From: Leclercia sp. 29361
GTDB taxonomy: Bacteria > Pseudomonadota > Gammaproteobacteria > Enterobacterales > Enterobacteriaceae
NCBI RefSeq assembly: GCF_011290365.1
Contig: NZ_CP049786.1
Span: forward strand, 1,860,001 to 1,924,000
DNA length: 64,000 nt
Direction of reading: 5' to 3'
Both the position numbers and the translations under genes were made by a program. The stretch's first letter is position 1, and each line of letters starts with the position of its first letter. Below the pieces are notes generated by a model. That model was not told the DNA's origin. It ran no database searches and saw only the letters and a list, made by a program, of their open reading frames with translations. Below, piece by piece: positions 11,618 through 20,135 of this stretch.

Positions 11618-11992
11618 ATGCCTGCAGGACGGATTGCGATGCTGTTCATGGTGATGGCTCTTGTGGGATGTAAATCTCAGCCAGCGATCCCCGTCAATGA
11701 TGAGCAAACGCTGGTAATGGAATCATCAGTGCTGGCGGCAGGAATTACTGCCGACAAGCCTTCGCTAACGATCAGTGAAATTCAACCATCCGCTTCCTCT
11801 GTGCTGTTCAATGAAAGAGATGAGGCGATTACCGTCCATTACCGTTTTTTCTGGTATGACGCCCGTGGCCTGGAAATGCATCCACTTGAGGCACCGCGCA
11901 GCGTGACAATCCCGGCGAATTCGTCGGTCAAACTTTACGGCAGCGCAAACTATCTTGGCGCGCATAAGGTCAGACTTTATCTATATCTCTAA
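11618..11992 (+). CDS. ycfL: YcfL family lipoprotein
   Basis: Small predicted lipoprotein of 124 residues and unknown role. The signal peptide MPAGRIAMLFMVMALVGC ends in a lipobox (LVGC), followed by an immunoglobulin-like DUF1425 domain (VHYRFFWYDARGLEMHP...VTIPANSSVKLYGSANYLGAHKVRLYLYL). The ATG at 11618 follows the hinT stop by one base; longer frames starting inside hinT are not credible. Next to lpoB, as in E. coli. Confidence 0.9.
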   Translation: MPAGRIAMLFMVMALVGCKSQPAIPVNDEQTLVMESSVLAAGITADKPSLTISEIQPSASSVLFNERDEAITVHYRFFWYDARGLEMHPLEAPRSVTIPANSSVKLYGSANYLGAHKVRLYLYL

Positions 11993-12002
11993 GGGGTGAA
12001 TT

Positions 12003-12650
12003 TTGATTAAAAACATCAGTCGTTACACGCTTGTCACGGCTTTTGCACTGTTCCTGTCGGGCTGTATTAGCCGCACTGAGCAACCACCTGCACCGGTAGA
12101 AGAGGTGAAACCGGGCGTTGAGCAGCCGGTTCAACCGACCCAGCCTGTGCCAACCGTACCTACCGTGCCGTCCGTCCCTGAGCAACCAGGCCCGATCGAG
12201 CATCAGGAACCCGCTCAGCCTGCACCGCGTGAGCGTCATTACGACTGGAACGGGGCGATGCAGCCGATGGTCGGTAAGATGTTGCAGGCCCAGGGCGTCA
12301 ACGCTGGCAGCGTGCTGCTGGTGGACAGCGTCAACAACCGTACCAACGGCAGCCTGAATGCCGGGGAAGCCACCGAAACGCTGCGCAATGCGCTGGCGAA
12401 CAACGGCAAGTTTACCCTGGTGTCCGCGCAGCAGCTGGCGGTGGCCAAGCAGCAGTTAGGCCTTTCTCCGCAGGACAGCCTGGGCTCGCGCAGTAAAGCC
12501 ATCGGCATTGCCCGCAACGTAGGGGCGCAATATGTCCTCTACTCAAGCGCGACCGGCAACGTCAACTCGCCAGCGCTGCAGATGCAGCTGATGCTGGTTC
12601 AGACAGGTGAAATTATCTGGTCGGGTAAAGGTGCAGTTCAGCAACAGTAA
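12003..12650 (+). CDS. lpoB: Penicillin-binding protein activator LpoB
   Basis: Outer-membrane lipoprotein that reaches across the periplasm to stimulate PBP1b. 215 residues: lipobox LFLSGC (Cys 21), a long Pro-rich disordered linker (about 25-75, with [23 protein letters not shown]), then the globular domain starting [16 protein letters not shown]. The start codon is TTG with GGGGTGA upstream. The linker is the part that differs most from E. coli. The end overlaps thiK. Confidence 0.95.
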   Translation: MIKNISRYTLVTAFALFLSGCISRTEQPPAPVEEVKPGVEQPVQPTQPVPTVPTVPSVPEQPGPIEHQEPAQPAPRERHYDWNGAMQPMVGKMLQAQGVNAGSVLLVDSVNNRTNGSLNAGEATETLRNALANNGKFTLVSAQQLAVAKQQLGLSPQDSLGSRSKAIGIARNVGAQYVLYSSATGNVNSPALQMQLMLVQTGEIIWSGKGAVQQQ

Positions 12651-13455
12651 TCTGACGCGCGACACACTGCTGTCGCGCTTTTTCCCGCAGTATCGCCTTT
12701 TCGCGCCGCAGACCCACGCCGGGTTGAGCGGCGCGAGTTGCATTATTGAGCACGCCGGACAACGCCTGGTGCTGCGTCAGTATCATGCCGCGCTGGCCAC
12801 GCCAGCCCATTTCCGCCGCCAGTACCATGCGCTCCGCTATCTTCCCGCCGACATTGCCCCCCAGCCGCGCTTTTACAGCCCTGGCTGGATTGCGGTCGAT
12901 TATCTGACCGGTGAGATCAAAACCAGGTTGCCCGCCGCATCCCCGTTGGCTGCGATGCTGTATCATCTGCATCAACAGCGCCGATTCGGATGGCGAATCA
13001 CTCTGGCCCCGCTAATGGAGCAGTACTGGCTGCAGGCCTCGCCGTCTCGACGTACGCCGTTATGGCTACGATGGCATAAGCGGCTGCGTAAACGGGGTGA
13101 GCCGCGACCGCTGCGACTGGCACCGCTGCATATGGACGTTCATGCAGGTAATATCGTGCATACGGCCACCGGCTGTCGGCTGCTGGACTGGGAATATGCC
13201 GGAGACGGCGACGTTGCCCTGGAGCTGGCCAGCGTCTGGACAGAGAGTGACGCCCAGCGTCAGCAGCTGCTCGCCGCCTACAGCGAGATCGCGCGGCTTG
13301 ATCTCTCCCGGCTGCAACGCCAGGTGAATCGCTGGCGCCCCTGGGTGCTGATGCTGATGGCAGGCTGGTTTGAGCTGCGCTGGCAACAATCACAAGATAA
13401 ACAATTTATTACGCTGGCCGATGAGATCTGGCGCCAGCTTGAAACGACAGAATAA
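12631..13455 (+). CDS. thiK: Thiamine kinase ThiK
   Basis: Phosphorylates thiamine in the salvage pathway. Aminoglycoside phosphotransferase/choline kinase fold. The motifs [10 protein letters not shown] (catalytic loop) and [17 protein letters not shown] (metal-binding) are present. Taking the GTG at 12631 gives 274 residues, the E. coli length, and aligns the N-terminus; an earlier in-frame GTG at 12607 would add eight residues. The first 20 bases lie inside lpoB. Moderately diverged from E. coli, as usual for this gene. Confidence 0.9.
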   Translation: MQFSNSNLTRDTLLSRFFPQYRLFAPQTHAGLSGASCIIEHAGQRLVLRQYHAALATPAHFRRQYHALRYLPADIAPQPRFYSPGWIAVDYLTGEIKTRLPAASPLAAMLYHLHQQRRFGWRITLAPLMEQYWLQASPSRRTPLWLRWHKRLRKRGEPRPLRLAPLHMDVHAGNIVHTATGCRLLDWEYAGDGDVALELASVWTESDAQRQQLLAAYSEIARLDLSRLQRQVNRWRPWVLMLMAGWFELRWQQSQDKQFITLADEIWRQLETTE

Positions 13456-13466
13456 GAGAGGTTCGT

Positions 13467-14492
13467 GTGGGTCCGGTCATGTTGGATGTGGAAGGTTATG
13501 AGCTGGATGCGGAGGAGCGCGAGATTCTGGCGCATCCGCTGGTGGGTGGCCTGATCCTGTTTACGCGCAATTATCACGATCCGGCGCAGCTGCGGGAGCT
13601 GGTACGCCAGATCCGCGAGGCTTCTCATCACCGTCTGGTGGTGGCGGTGGATCAGGAAGGAGGCCGCGTACAGCGTTTTCGCGACGGGTTTACCCGTCTG
13701 CCCGCAGCCCAGTCCTTTGCAGCGTTGCTAGGCCTGGAAGAGGGCGGCAAACTGGCGCAGGAGGCCGGCTGGCTGATGGCCAGCGAGATGATCGCCATGG
13801 ATATTGATATCAGCTTTGCCCCGGTACTGGATGTGGGCCATATCAGCGCCGCCATCGGGGAGCGTGCTTACCACGAGGAGCCGCAGAAAGCGTTGCAGGT
13901 CGCCACCCGCTTTATCGACGGGATGCACGAGGCTGGTATGAAAACCACCGGCAAACACTTCCCGGGTCATGGTGCCGTTACGGCGGATTCTCATAAAGAG
14001 ACCCCGCGCGACCCGCGCCCAGAGGCGGAGATCCGCGCCCGGGATATGTCGATTTTCAAATCGCTCATTACCGACAACAAGCTCGATGCCATCATGCCTG
14101 CGCATGTGATCTACACCGATGTTGATCCGCGTCCGGCCAGCGGTTCACCGCACTGGCTGAAAACCGTCCTGCGTCAGGAGCTGGGCTTCAACGGCGTGAT
14201 TTTTTCTGACGATTTGTCCATGGAAGGGGCGGCGATCATGGGCAGCTATGCGGAACGCGGTCAGGCGTCGCTGGATGCGGGTTGCGATATGATCCTGGTC
14301 TGCAATAATCGTAAAGGCGCCGTGAGCGTGTTAGATAACCTGTCGCCGATCAAGGCTGAACGTGTTACACAATTGTATCATAAAGGTTCTTTTAGCCGTC
14401 AGGAGTTGCGGGATACAGCACGCTGGAAATCGGTGAATGCGCAGCTTGAGGCGCTTCATGAGCGCTGGCAAGCGCATAAAGCGGGGCAATAA
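13467..14492 (+). CDS. nagZ: Beta-N-acetylhexosaminidase NagZ
   Basis: Cytoplasmic glycoside hydrolase family 3 enzyme. It removes GlcNAc from 1,6-anhydro-muropeptides in wall recycling and so produces the AmpR inducer. 341 residues. The signature [18 protein letters not shown] (His/Asp general acid-base dyad) and the nucleophile region [11 protein letters not shown] are visible. GTG start after AGAGAGG. Follows thiK by 11 bases. Confidence 0.97.
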   Translation: MGPVMLDVEGYELDAEEREILAHPLVGGLILFTRNYHDPAQLRELVRQIREASHHRLVVAVDQEGGRVQRFRDGFTRLPAAQSFAALLGLEEGGKLAQEAGWLMASEMIAMDIDISFAPVLDVGHISAAIGERAYHEEPQKALQVATRFIDGMHEAGMKTTGKHFPGHGAVTADSHKETPRDPRPEAEIRARDMSIFKSLITDNKLDAIMPAHVIYTDVDPRPASGSPHWLKTVLRQELGFNGVIFSDDLSMEGAAIMGSYAERGQASLDAGCDMILVCNNRKGAVSVLDNLSPIKAERVTQLYHKGSFSRQELRDTARWKSVNAQLEALHERWQAHKAGQ

Positions 14493-14526
14493 CCCCTCCT
14501 GGCAAGCGTAGTGTGGCGAGGATACG

Positions 14527-15069
14527 ATGATCATCTATTTGCACGGTTTTGATTCGAACAGTCCCGGTAATCACGAGAAGGTCCTGCAGTTGCAGTTTAT
14601 CGACCCGGATGTGCGGCTGATTAGCTACAGCACGCGTCATCCGAAGCATGATATGCAACATCTGCTGAAGGAAGTGGACAAAATGTTGCAGCTGAATATC
14701 GACGAGCGTCCGTTGATCTGCGGCGTCGGCCTGGGAGGATACTGGGCGGAGCGGATTGGGTTCTTGTGTGATATTCGCCAGGTGGTGTTCAATCCAAACC
14801 TGTTCCCGAACGAGAACATGGAAGGCAAGATCGACAGGCCGGAAGAGTATGTCGATATCGCCACCAAGTGTGTCAGCAACTTTCGCGAGAAGAACCGCGA
14901 TCGCTGTCTGGTGATCCTCTCCCGCAACGATGAGGCGCTGAATAGCCCACGTGCCGCGGAACTGCTGCACCCTTACTACGAAATTGTCTGGGATGAAGAG
15001 CAGACGCATAAGTTCAAGAATATAGCCCCCCATCTGCAGCGCATCAAAGCGTTCAAGACCTTAGGTTAA
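14527..15069 (+). CDS. ycfP: YcfP family alpha/beta-fold protein
   Basis: 180-residue member of the UPF0227 family with an esterase-like alpha/beta fold ([18 protein letters not shown]... at the N-terminus). The nucleophile-elbow-like [10 protein letters not shown] lacks a serine in the usual position, so catalysis is doubtful. It comes 34 bases after nagZ and ends the operon at a terminator. Confidence 0.92.
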   Translation: MIIYLHGFDSNSPGNHEKVLQLQFIDPDVRLISYSTRHPKHDMQHLLKEVDKMLQLNIDERPLICGVGLGGYWAERIGFLCDIRQVVFNPNLFPNENMEGKIDRPEEYVDIATKCVSNFREKNRDRCLVILSRNDEALNSPRAAELLHPYYEIVWDEEQTHKFKNIAPHLQRIKAFKTLG

Positions 15070-15086
15070 TTCCTGATTTCACCTCA

Positions 15087-15122
15087 AGCCCGGCCACGTA
15101 ACGTGAGCCGGGCTCTCTTTTT
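15087..15122 (+). terminator. Terminator after ycfP
   Basis: 8-bp perfect stem AGCCCGGC/GCCGGGCT with a 12-base loop, then CTCTTTTT. Confidence 0.8.
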
Positions 15123-15154
15123 GCTAAGCTTGAGTGAATTTTAAGCGGCAAAAC

Positions 15155-15168
15155 TTGATGCACATCAA
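15155..15168 (+). promoter_or_regulatory. FNR box upstream of ndh
   Basis: TTGATGCACATCAA is a perfect FNR half-site pair (TTGAT-N4-ATCAA). In E. coli FNR represses ndh without oxygen from this kind of site. Confidence 0.8.
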
Positions 15169-15302
15169 TTTTGGTATGACCAATGCACCGAACATGTTAT
15201 TCTCATGACAGTTGAATGGTTTCATTGATGTAACTTGTTGTTAACTAAAGGTTATTTTCATAACTTTTAGTTAACAATTGGTTAATAATTTAGGGGGTCA
15301 CG

Positions 15303-16607
15303 TTGACTACGCCATTGAAAAAGATAGTGATTGTGGGTGGTGGTGCTGGCGGTCTGGAACTGGCTACGCAGTTAGGTAAGAAGCTTGGACGCGGTAAAAA
15401 AGCCAAGGTTACGCTGGTCGATCGCAACCACAGCCACCTGTGGAAACCGCTGCTGCACGAAGTGGCTACCGGTTCACTGGATGAGGGCGTTGACGCGCTG
15501 AGCTATCTGGCGCATGCACGCAACCACGGCTTCCAGTTCCAGCTGGGCTCGGTGATGGATATCAACCGTGAAAGCAAAACCATTACCCTGGCTGAGCTGC
15601 GCGATGAGAAGGGCGAGCTGCTGGTGCCGGAGCGCAAGCTGGCGTATGACACGCTGGTGATGGCGCTGGGCAGTACCTCTAACGACTTCAACACCCCGGG
15701 CGTGAAAGAGCACTGCATCTTCCTCGATAACCCACACCAGGCGCGTCGTTTCCATCAGGAGATGCTCAACCTGTTCCTGAAATACTCCAATAACCTTGGC
15801 GCAAACGGCAAGGTGAACATCGCCATCGTTGGCGGCGGGGCTACCGGGGTGGAGCTCTCTGCGGAGCTGCATAACGCGGTCAAACAGCTGCACAGCTACG
15901 GCTACAAAGGGTTGACCAACGACGCGCTGAACGTGACGCTGGTGGAAGCGGGTGAACGTATTCTGCCTGCATTGCCGCCGCGCATCTCCGGCGCTGCTCA
16001 CAGCGAGCTGACCAAGATGGGCGTACGCGTTCTGACCCAGACCATGGTCACCAGCGCCGATGAGCAGGGCCTGCATACCAAAGATGGCGAACACATCAAA
16101 GCCGATCTGATGGTCTGGGCCGCGGGCATCAAGGCACCTGATTTCATGAAAGAGATTGGCGGTCTGGAAACCAACCGCATTAACCAGCTGGTGGTTGAGC
16201 CGACGCTGCAAACCACCCGCGATCCGGACATTTACGCTATCGGTGACTGCGCCTCCTGCGCGCGTCCGGAAGGCGGGTTTGTACCACCGCGCGCCCAGGC
16301 CGCTCACCAGATGGCCAGCCTGGCGCTGCATAATATTCTGGCGCAGGCGAAAGGCAAAACCCTGAAGAACTACGTCTACAAAGACCACGGTTCCCTGGTG
16401 TCGCTCTCTAACTTCTCCACCGTCGGTAGCCTGATGGGCAACCTGATGCGCGGCTCGATGATGGTAGAAGGGCGTATCGCGCGCTTCGTCTATATCTCGC
16501 TGTACCGTATGCACCAGGTTGCGCTGCACGGTTACTTCAAAACCGGGCTGATGATGCTGGTTGGCAGCATCAACCGCGTGATCCGACCACGCCTTAAGCT
16601 GCACTAA
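15303..16607 (+). CDS. ndh: NADH dehydrogenase II Ndh
   Basis: Membrane-bound, non-proton-pumping NADH:quinone oxidoreductase. 434 residues, TTG start as in E. coli with a GGGGG run upstream. There are two Rossmann motifs: FAD site [10 protein letters not shown] near residue 12 and NADH site [14 protein letters not shown] near residue 180. The C-terminal part with [14 protein letters not shown] is the membrane-anchoring region. Monocistronic, between two terminators, with an FNR box upstream. Confidence 0.97.
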   Translation: MTTPLKKIVIVGGGAGGLELATQLGKKLGRGKKAKVTLVDRNHSHLWKPLLHEVATGSLDEGVDALSYLAHARNHGFQFQLGSVMDINRESKTITLAELRDEKGELLVPERKLAYDTLVMALGSTSNDFNTPGVKEHCIFLDNPHQARRFHQEMLNLFLKYSNNLGANGKVNIAIVGGGATGVELSAELHNAVKQLHSYGYKGLTNDALNVTLVEAGERILPALPPRISGAAHSELTKMGVRVLTQTMVTSADEQGLHTKDGEHIKADLMVWAAGIKAPDFMKEIGGLETNRINQLVVEPTLQTTRDPDIYAIGDCASCARPEGGFVPPRAQAAHQMASLALHNILAQAKGKTLKNYVYKDHGSLVSLSNFSTVGSLMGNLMRGSMMVEGRIARFVYISLYRMHQVALHGYFKTGLMMLVGSINRVIRPRLKLH

Positions 16608-16613
16608 GACCCT

Positions 16614-16645
16614 AGCCCCTCCGCACTCGCCGGAGGGGCTTTTTC
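16614..16645 (+). terminator. ndh terminator
   Basis: Stem AGCCCCTCCG/CGGAGGGGCT (interrupted only by the loop) followed by TTTTT, six bases after ndh. Confidence 0.85.
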
Positions 16646-16804
16646 AGCATATCACACTGCTAATTCCCCCTCAGAAGCCTAAGAGTTCTCCTAATCAGGC
16701 CGTTTTCCCGCTTCTTCCCACATTTTTACTCCCTTATCTGATTTGCTAACGACCTGCTTTGGTTGCAGAATTGTTACCAATAGCAATAAAAAGGAGGTTG
16801 TCCC

Positions 16805-17344
16805 ATGAATAAATCCATGGTGGCAGGTATAGGGATTGGCGTGGCTGCCGCGTTAGGCGTGGCGGCAGTTGCCAGTCTCAATGTCTTTGAACGTGGCCCA
16901 CAGTATGCGCAGGTCGTTTCGGCAACACCGATTAAAGAGACGGTTAAAACACCCCGTCAGGAGTGCCGGAACGTGACCGTGACGCACCGTCGTCCGGTGC
17001 AGGATGAAAACCGCATCGCCGGTTCCGTACTGGGTGCGGTAGCGGGCGGCGTGATTGGTCATCAGTTTGGTGGCGGACGCGGCAAAGATGTCGCCACGGT
17101 GGTGGGCGCGCTGGGCGGTGGTTATGCCGGCAATCAGGCGCAGGGCGCACTGCAGGAGCGCGACACCTACACCTCGACGCAGCAGCGTTGTAAAACGGTG
17201 TATGACAAGTCAGAAAAAATGCTCGGCTACGATGTGACGTACAAAATTGGCGATCAGCAGGGCAAGATCCGTATGGATAAAGATCCCGGCACGCAAATCC
17301 CCCTTAACAGTGATGGTCAGCTGGTACTGAATAACAAAGCATAA
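16805..17344 (+). CDS. ycfJ: YcfJ, glycine-zipper envelope protein
   Basis: 179-residue envelope protein of uncertain function; in E. coli it is linked to biofilm. The N-terminal signal or anchor is MNKSMVAGIGIGVAAALGVAAVASL. A glycine-zipper 2TM domain at about 70-125 has GSVLGAVAGGVIGHQFGGGRGKDVATVVGALGGGYAGNQ. The SD AAGGAGG is strong. A terminator follows. Confidence 0.93.
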   Translation: MNKSMVAGIGIGVAAALGVAAVASLNVFERGPQYAQVVSATPIKETVKTPRQECRNVTVTHRRPVQDENRIAGSVLGAVAGGVIGHQFGGGRGKDVATVVGALGGGYAGNQAQGALQERDTYTSTQQRCKTVYDKSEKMLGYDVTYKIGDQQGKIRMDKDPGTQIPLNSDGQLVLNNKA

Positions 17345-17365
17345 AAAAATCTGTTCTCTGCGTTT

Positions 17366-17400
17366 AGCTCCCCATTCGCTCAGGCTGGGGAGCTTTTTTT
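17366..17400 (+). terminator. ycfJ terminator
   Basis: Stem AGCTCCCC/GGGGAGCT, 13-base loop, then T8. Confidence 0.85.
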
Positions 17401-17409
17401 GCGCATAAA

Positions 17410-17454
17410 AAAGACCTTAGCAGCCGCGCGACTCACGGCAGGAATAAGGTCTTT
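17410..17454 (-). terminator. Minus-strand terminator of the small membrane-peptide gene
   Basis: Perfect 10-bp stem AAAGACCTTA/TAAGGTCTTT with a 25-base loop, then TTT on the minus strand. It lies 27 bases beyond the stop of the small minus-strand gene at 17481. The T-run also includes bases of the stem. Confidence 0.6.
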
Positions 17455-17480
17455 CCGGGGTAGTGACTGGGCTACAGGGG

Positions 17481-17636
17481 TTACAGGTCAAACTCGTTAT
17501 ATTGTCTCAGTAATAAAAATCCTGTTATCAGGACAGACAAGAAAGCAAATAAAACTGACCCACCACATAAGACCCAGAGACCGAATAACAATGTGATCAC
17601 CATTAACACCTTGAAAAATGGTAATAGCAAAATCAT
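17481..17636 (-). CDS. Predicted 51-residue two-helix membrane peptide
   Basis: I do not recognise this gene. It is well supported: a consensus AAGGAG lies eight bases before the ATG, and the 51-residue product is strongly hydrophobic and ends in a short polar tail (RQYNEFDL). Two membrane segments are likely (about 3-23, LLLPFFKVLMVITLFGLWVL, and 26-43, SVLFAFLSVLITGFLLL), joined by a CGG turn. A minus-strand terminator follows. It sits between the convergent ycfJ and comR transcripts, in a stretch that would otherwise be called empty. The codon pattern fits a real gene, and no longer frame covers it convincingly. Function unknown. Confidence 0.7.
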   Translation of the reverse strand: MILLLPFFKVLMVITLLFGLWVLCGGSVLFAFLSVLITGFLLLRQYNEFDL

Positions 17637-17796
17637 TTTTATTCTCCTTCTGAATGTGAATAGCCAGAACAGCTCCGTTATGACCTATGCGCCTAACCAT
17701 TAGCACATCAATAATCACCCGTTAAGGATAGCAAGCGGCAGAGATGCGGTGATAGATTTTACCTATCTTTAAGCAGATTTGTCTGAAAGTGGGGGG

Positions 17797-17818
17797 GCAG
17801 GGCGGAAAACCGCCCTGC
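17797..17818. terminator. Perfect GC hairpin at the end of comR
   Basis: 9-bp perfect stem GCAGGGCGG/CCGCCCTGC with a 4-base loop, three bases beyond the comR stop. On the minus strand it is followed by C7 rather than T, so if it ends the comR transcript it is atypical. Confidence 0.45.
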
Positions 17819-17821
17819 GGA

Positions 17822-18457
17822 TCAAGCTTTCAGGAGTTCAGGCCACAGGCGAAGGGTGATCTGCGTGATGGTCTGCAGTTTTTCCAGGCTGGCACCTTCC
17901 CGGGCGCTGATCGACATTCCCTGCAAAATGCAGCTCAGGTACTGGGCCAGTTTTTGCGGATCGCAGTGTACGGGGATCTCACCGCGCTGCTGGCGCTGTT
18001 CGAGGAACCGGCACAGCGTCTCCTCCTGCATCGCATGGCGCGATTTAACCGTGTGGGCAATCTCTTCTGATGACGCCGCCAGCGTGGCTGACGTGTTAAT
18101 CATAAAGCAGCCTGCGGGCGTCTCTTTGCTGGTAAAGCAGGTCGCCACCGCGGTGAAGTAGTCTTCCAGCGCATCTTCGACACGCTTCTCTTCGCAGAAC
18201 AGCTGCGCTTCATGGCGGGCGGCGAAACGGCTGATATAACGATCCAGCACCGCGCGGAACAGCCCCTCTTTATTGGTAAATTCTGCATACAGCGTAGGCG
18301 CTTTAGCCCCGGTCGCTGCGACCAGGTCGGCCAGCGATGTGGCTTCATACCCATGCTGCCAGAACAGCGTCATGGCCTTATCCAGCGCCGCTTCCCTGTC
18401 GAACACTTTTGGTCGGCCACGGCTTTTCTTTGCGCAACGCGTGTCATCGGTTGTCAT
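17822..18457 (-). CDS. comR: TetR-family copper-responsive repressor ComR
   Basis: TetR/AcrR repressor of 211 residues, homologous to E. coli ComR (YcfQ), which represses the outer-membrane protein gene bhsA (comC) and is relieved by copper. The N-terminal helix-turn-helix is at about 30-60 (ALDKAMTLFWQHGYEATSLADLVAATGAKAPTLYAEF); the C-terminal ligand domain ends WPELLKA. It is divergent from bhsA, with palindromic operators between them. Confidence 0.9.
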   Translation of the reverse strand: MTTDDTRCAKKSRGRPKVFDREAALDKAMTLFWQHGYEATSLADLVAATGAKAPTLYAEFTNKEGLFRAVLDRYISRFAARHEAQLFCEEKRVEDALEDYFTAVATCFTSKETPAGCFMINTSATLAASSEEIAHTVKSRHAMQEETLCRFLEQRQQRGEIPVHCDPQKLAQYLSCILQGMSISAREGASLEKLQTITQITLRLWPELLKA

Positions 18458-18585
18458 GAGCCGTTGTACCTCTGTTGGTTTGTTGAACGACCATTATAAA
18501 AATAATCCCTCTTTGCAGCCAGCGCTGAATTCATAAAATTAATTTCATTATATCAATATGAATTTTAACGATTTTAAATTTATTT

Positions 18586-18654
18586 TAACGATCGTTATAA
18601 AAAGAATTTGACCGTGATGCAGATCACATTTATCATTTAGTTATCGATCGTTAA
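18586..18654. promoter_or_regulatory. comR-bhsA intergenic operators and CRP-like site
   Basis: Two dyads centred on CGATCG: the perfect 12-mer TAACGATCGTTA (18586-18597) and TTATCGATCGTTAA (18641-18654), about 55 bases apart. Such pairs are typical of TetR-type operators. Between them GTGATGCAGATCACA (18614-18628) fits the CRP consensus. ComR binding is inferred from position. Confidence 0.6.
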
Positions 18655-18697
18655 GTTAATGCTTACGACATCCTATCACTTGCATAAGGTTCTTATC

Positions 18698-18955
18698 ATG
18701 AAAAACGTAAAAACACTGATCGCCGCTGCCGTACTAAGCTCACTCTCGTTTGCCAGCTTCGCCGCTGTACAGGTTCAGTCTACCCCTGCCGATCAACAAA
18801 AAGTGGGTACGATTTCCGCGAATGGTGGGACTAACCTTAGCTCTCTGGAAAGCCAGTTAGCGCAAAAAGCGGAAGAGATGGGTGCTAAATCTTACCGTAT
18901 CACCTCTGTTACCGGCCCGAACACCCTGCACGGTACTGCGGTGATCTACAAATAA
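18698..18955 (+). CDS. bhsA: Multiple stress resistance protein BhsA (YcfR, ComC)
   Basis: Small outer-membrane or periplasmic stress protein of the YhcN family. It affects copper permeability, biofilm and acid or oxidant resistance in E. coli. 85 residues from the ATG at 18698 (MKNVKTLIAAAVLSSLSFASFAA signal peptide, then AVQVQSTPADQQKVGTISA). A longer frame from 18659 adds 13 unlikely residues. A bidirectional terminator separates it from the converging ldtC. Confidence 0.95.
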   Translation: MKNVKTLIAAAVLSSLSFASFAAVQVQSTPADQQKVGTISANGGTNLSSLESQLAQKAEEMGAKSYRITSVTGPNTLHGTAVIYK

Positions 18956-18985
18956 GCATGGCTTAACCCTCATTAATGCCACTGC

Positions 18986-19018
18986 GAAAAAAAGCTCTGC
19001 GATTGCAGAGCTTTTTTT
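18986..19018. terminator. Bidirectional terminator between bhsA and ldtC
   Basis: A-run, stem AAGCTCTGC/GCAGAGCTT, loop GATT, then T-run. Symmetrical, so it can stop both converging genes. Confidence 0.85.
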
Positions 19019-19029
19019 ATCTCTAAGGC

Positions 19030-19983
19030 TTACAGAGCCTGAACCTCCGAATGGCGGGTAACATCCACCGGCATTCCCGAGCGGGCTTCCATCGCACGCT
19101 CCATCACCGTTTCGTCTGCGCTGGCTTTAAAGCCCTGCTGGGCACCATTCAACACAATCGGTAAGGTCTGCGGATCGTCATTCAGCTGCTTTGACAGAGG
19201 TTGATGTACCTCCACCAGCCGCACGCCGCCGGGCTCTTCCGACACCTTGATCGGCGTATTCATGATATTCACTTTGGTGCCGGGCTGAATAACGCGGAAC
19301 AGCGTCTCGATGTCATTGTCACGCAGGCGAATACAGCCGGAGCTGACGCGCATGCCAATGCCAAAATCGGCGTTGGTGCCATGCAGGAGATAAACGCCAC
19401 CATAGGCCGCAAGGCGGATCGCATGATGCCCCATCGGGTTTTCCGGCCCTGCAGGCACTACCGCAGGCAGTTCAATGCCCTGGGCTTTATAGCGGGCGCG
19501 GATATTGGCAGTCGGGGTCCAGGTGGGGTTAGCGCGTTTGTCCGACACCGTGGTCACCATGGTTGGCGTCAGCGTATCGCCCCCCAGTTGGCCAATGCCG
19601 ATGGGGTAGACCGTGACCTCATTTTTACCCGGCGGGTAGTAGTAGAGACGCAGCTCGGCGAGGTTAATCACAAGTCCTTCCCGCGGCGCATCGGGAAGCA
19701 GGGTCTGCAGCGGAATGGTCAGCACGCTGCCCGCGCGGGGTACATAGGGATCCACGCCGGGGTTAGCCTGCAGCAGCGCCAGAAAGCCGACGTTATATTT
19801 TTTGGCAATCGCTTCCAGCGAGCCGCCGTCATTTTCCACCACATGAAAGCGGTTTTCGCCCACCAACCGGCTTCCCGCCGGGGGTAGGGGCCAGGTATTG
19901 GCCTGCGCAGGCAGAGCAAGCGCCAGGGTCGAGAGCAGCGCAACCATCGATATCCAACGGGTAAAACGCGAAGTCGTCATCAT
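19030..19983 (-). CDS. ldtC: L,D-transpeptidase LdtC (YcfS)
   Basis: Periplasmic L,D-transpeptidase that attaches Braun lipoprotein to peptidoglycan. 317 residues from MMTTSRFTRW. Signal peptide to about residue 28 (LALPAQA), LysM at about 45-90 (FHVVENDGGSLEAIAKKYNVGFLALLQANPGVDPYVPRAGS), then the YkuD catalytic domain with HGTNADFGIGMRVSSGCIRL carrying the nucleophile Cys. The TTG 18 bases upstream was not chosen because E. coli LdtC begins at the Met-Met. Confidence 0.95.
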   Translation of the reverse strand: MMTTSRFTRWISMVALLSTLALALPAQANTWPLPPAGSRLVGENRFHVVENDGGSLEAIAKKYNVGFLALLQANPGVDPYVPRAGSVLTIPLQTLLPDAPREGLVINLAELRLYYYPPGKNEVTVYPIGIGQLGGDTLTPTMVTTVSDKRANPTWTPTANIRARYKAQGIELPAVVPAGPENPMGHHAIRLAAYGGVYLLHGTNADFGIGMRVSSGCIRLRDNDIETLFRVIQPGTKVNIMNTPIKVSEEPGGVRLVEVHQPLSKQLNDDPQTLPIVLNGAQQGFKASADETVMERAMEARSGMPVDVTRHSEVQAL

Positions 19984-20105
19984 CACCAGAATCCATAGCA
20001 ATAAAGATTATTGTTATCTGAAAGTTAATCGATAATTATGACGAATAGTCGTGTCGGGAAATCCAGGCGGATTGCAAAGAGTTGTAAATTGCGCGGGAAA
20101 TAAGG

Positions 20106-20129
20106 CCGGGCGATCGCAGGATCGCCCGG
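20106..20129. terminator. Perfect 10-bp hairpin after mfd
   Basis: CCGGGCGATC/GATCGCCCGG with loop GCAG, six bases beyond the mfd stop. Downstream on the minus strand is CCTTATTTCC, so the T-run is weak. Confidence 0.5.
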
Positions 20130-20135
20130 GAGGGG

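Noticed and set aside
15474..16604. 376-codon minus-strand frame
   Set aside because: Mirror frame of ndh; composition is typical of antisense translation (rich in His, Gln and Arg) and there is no start signal.
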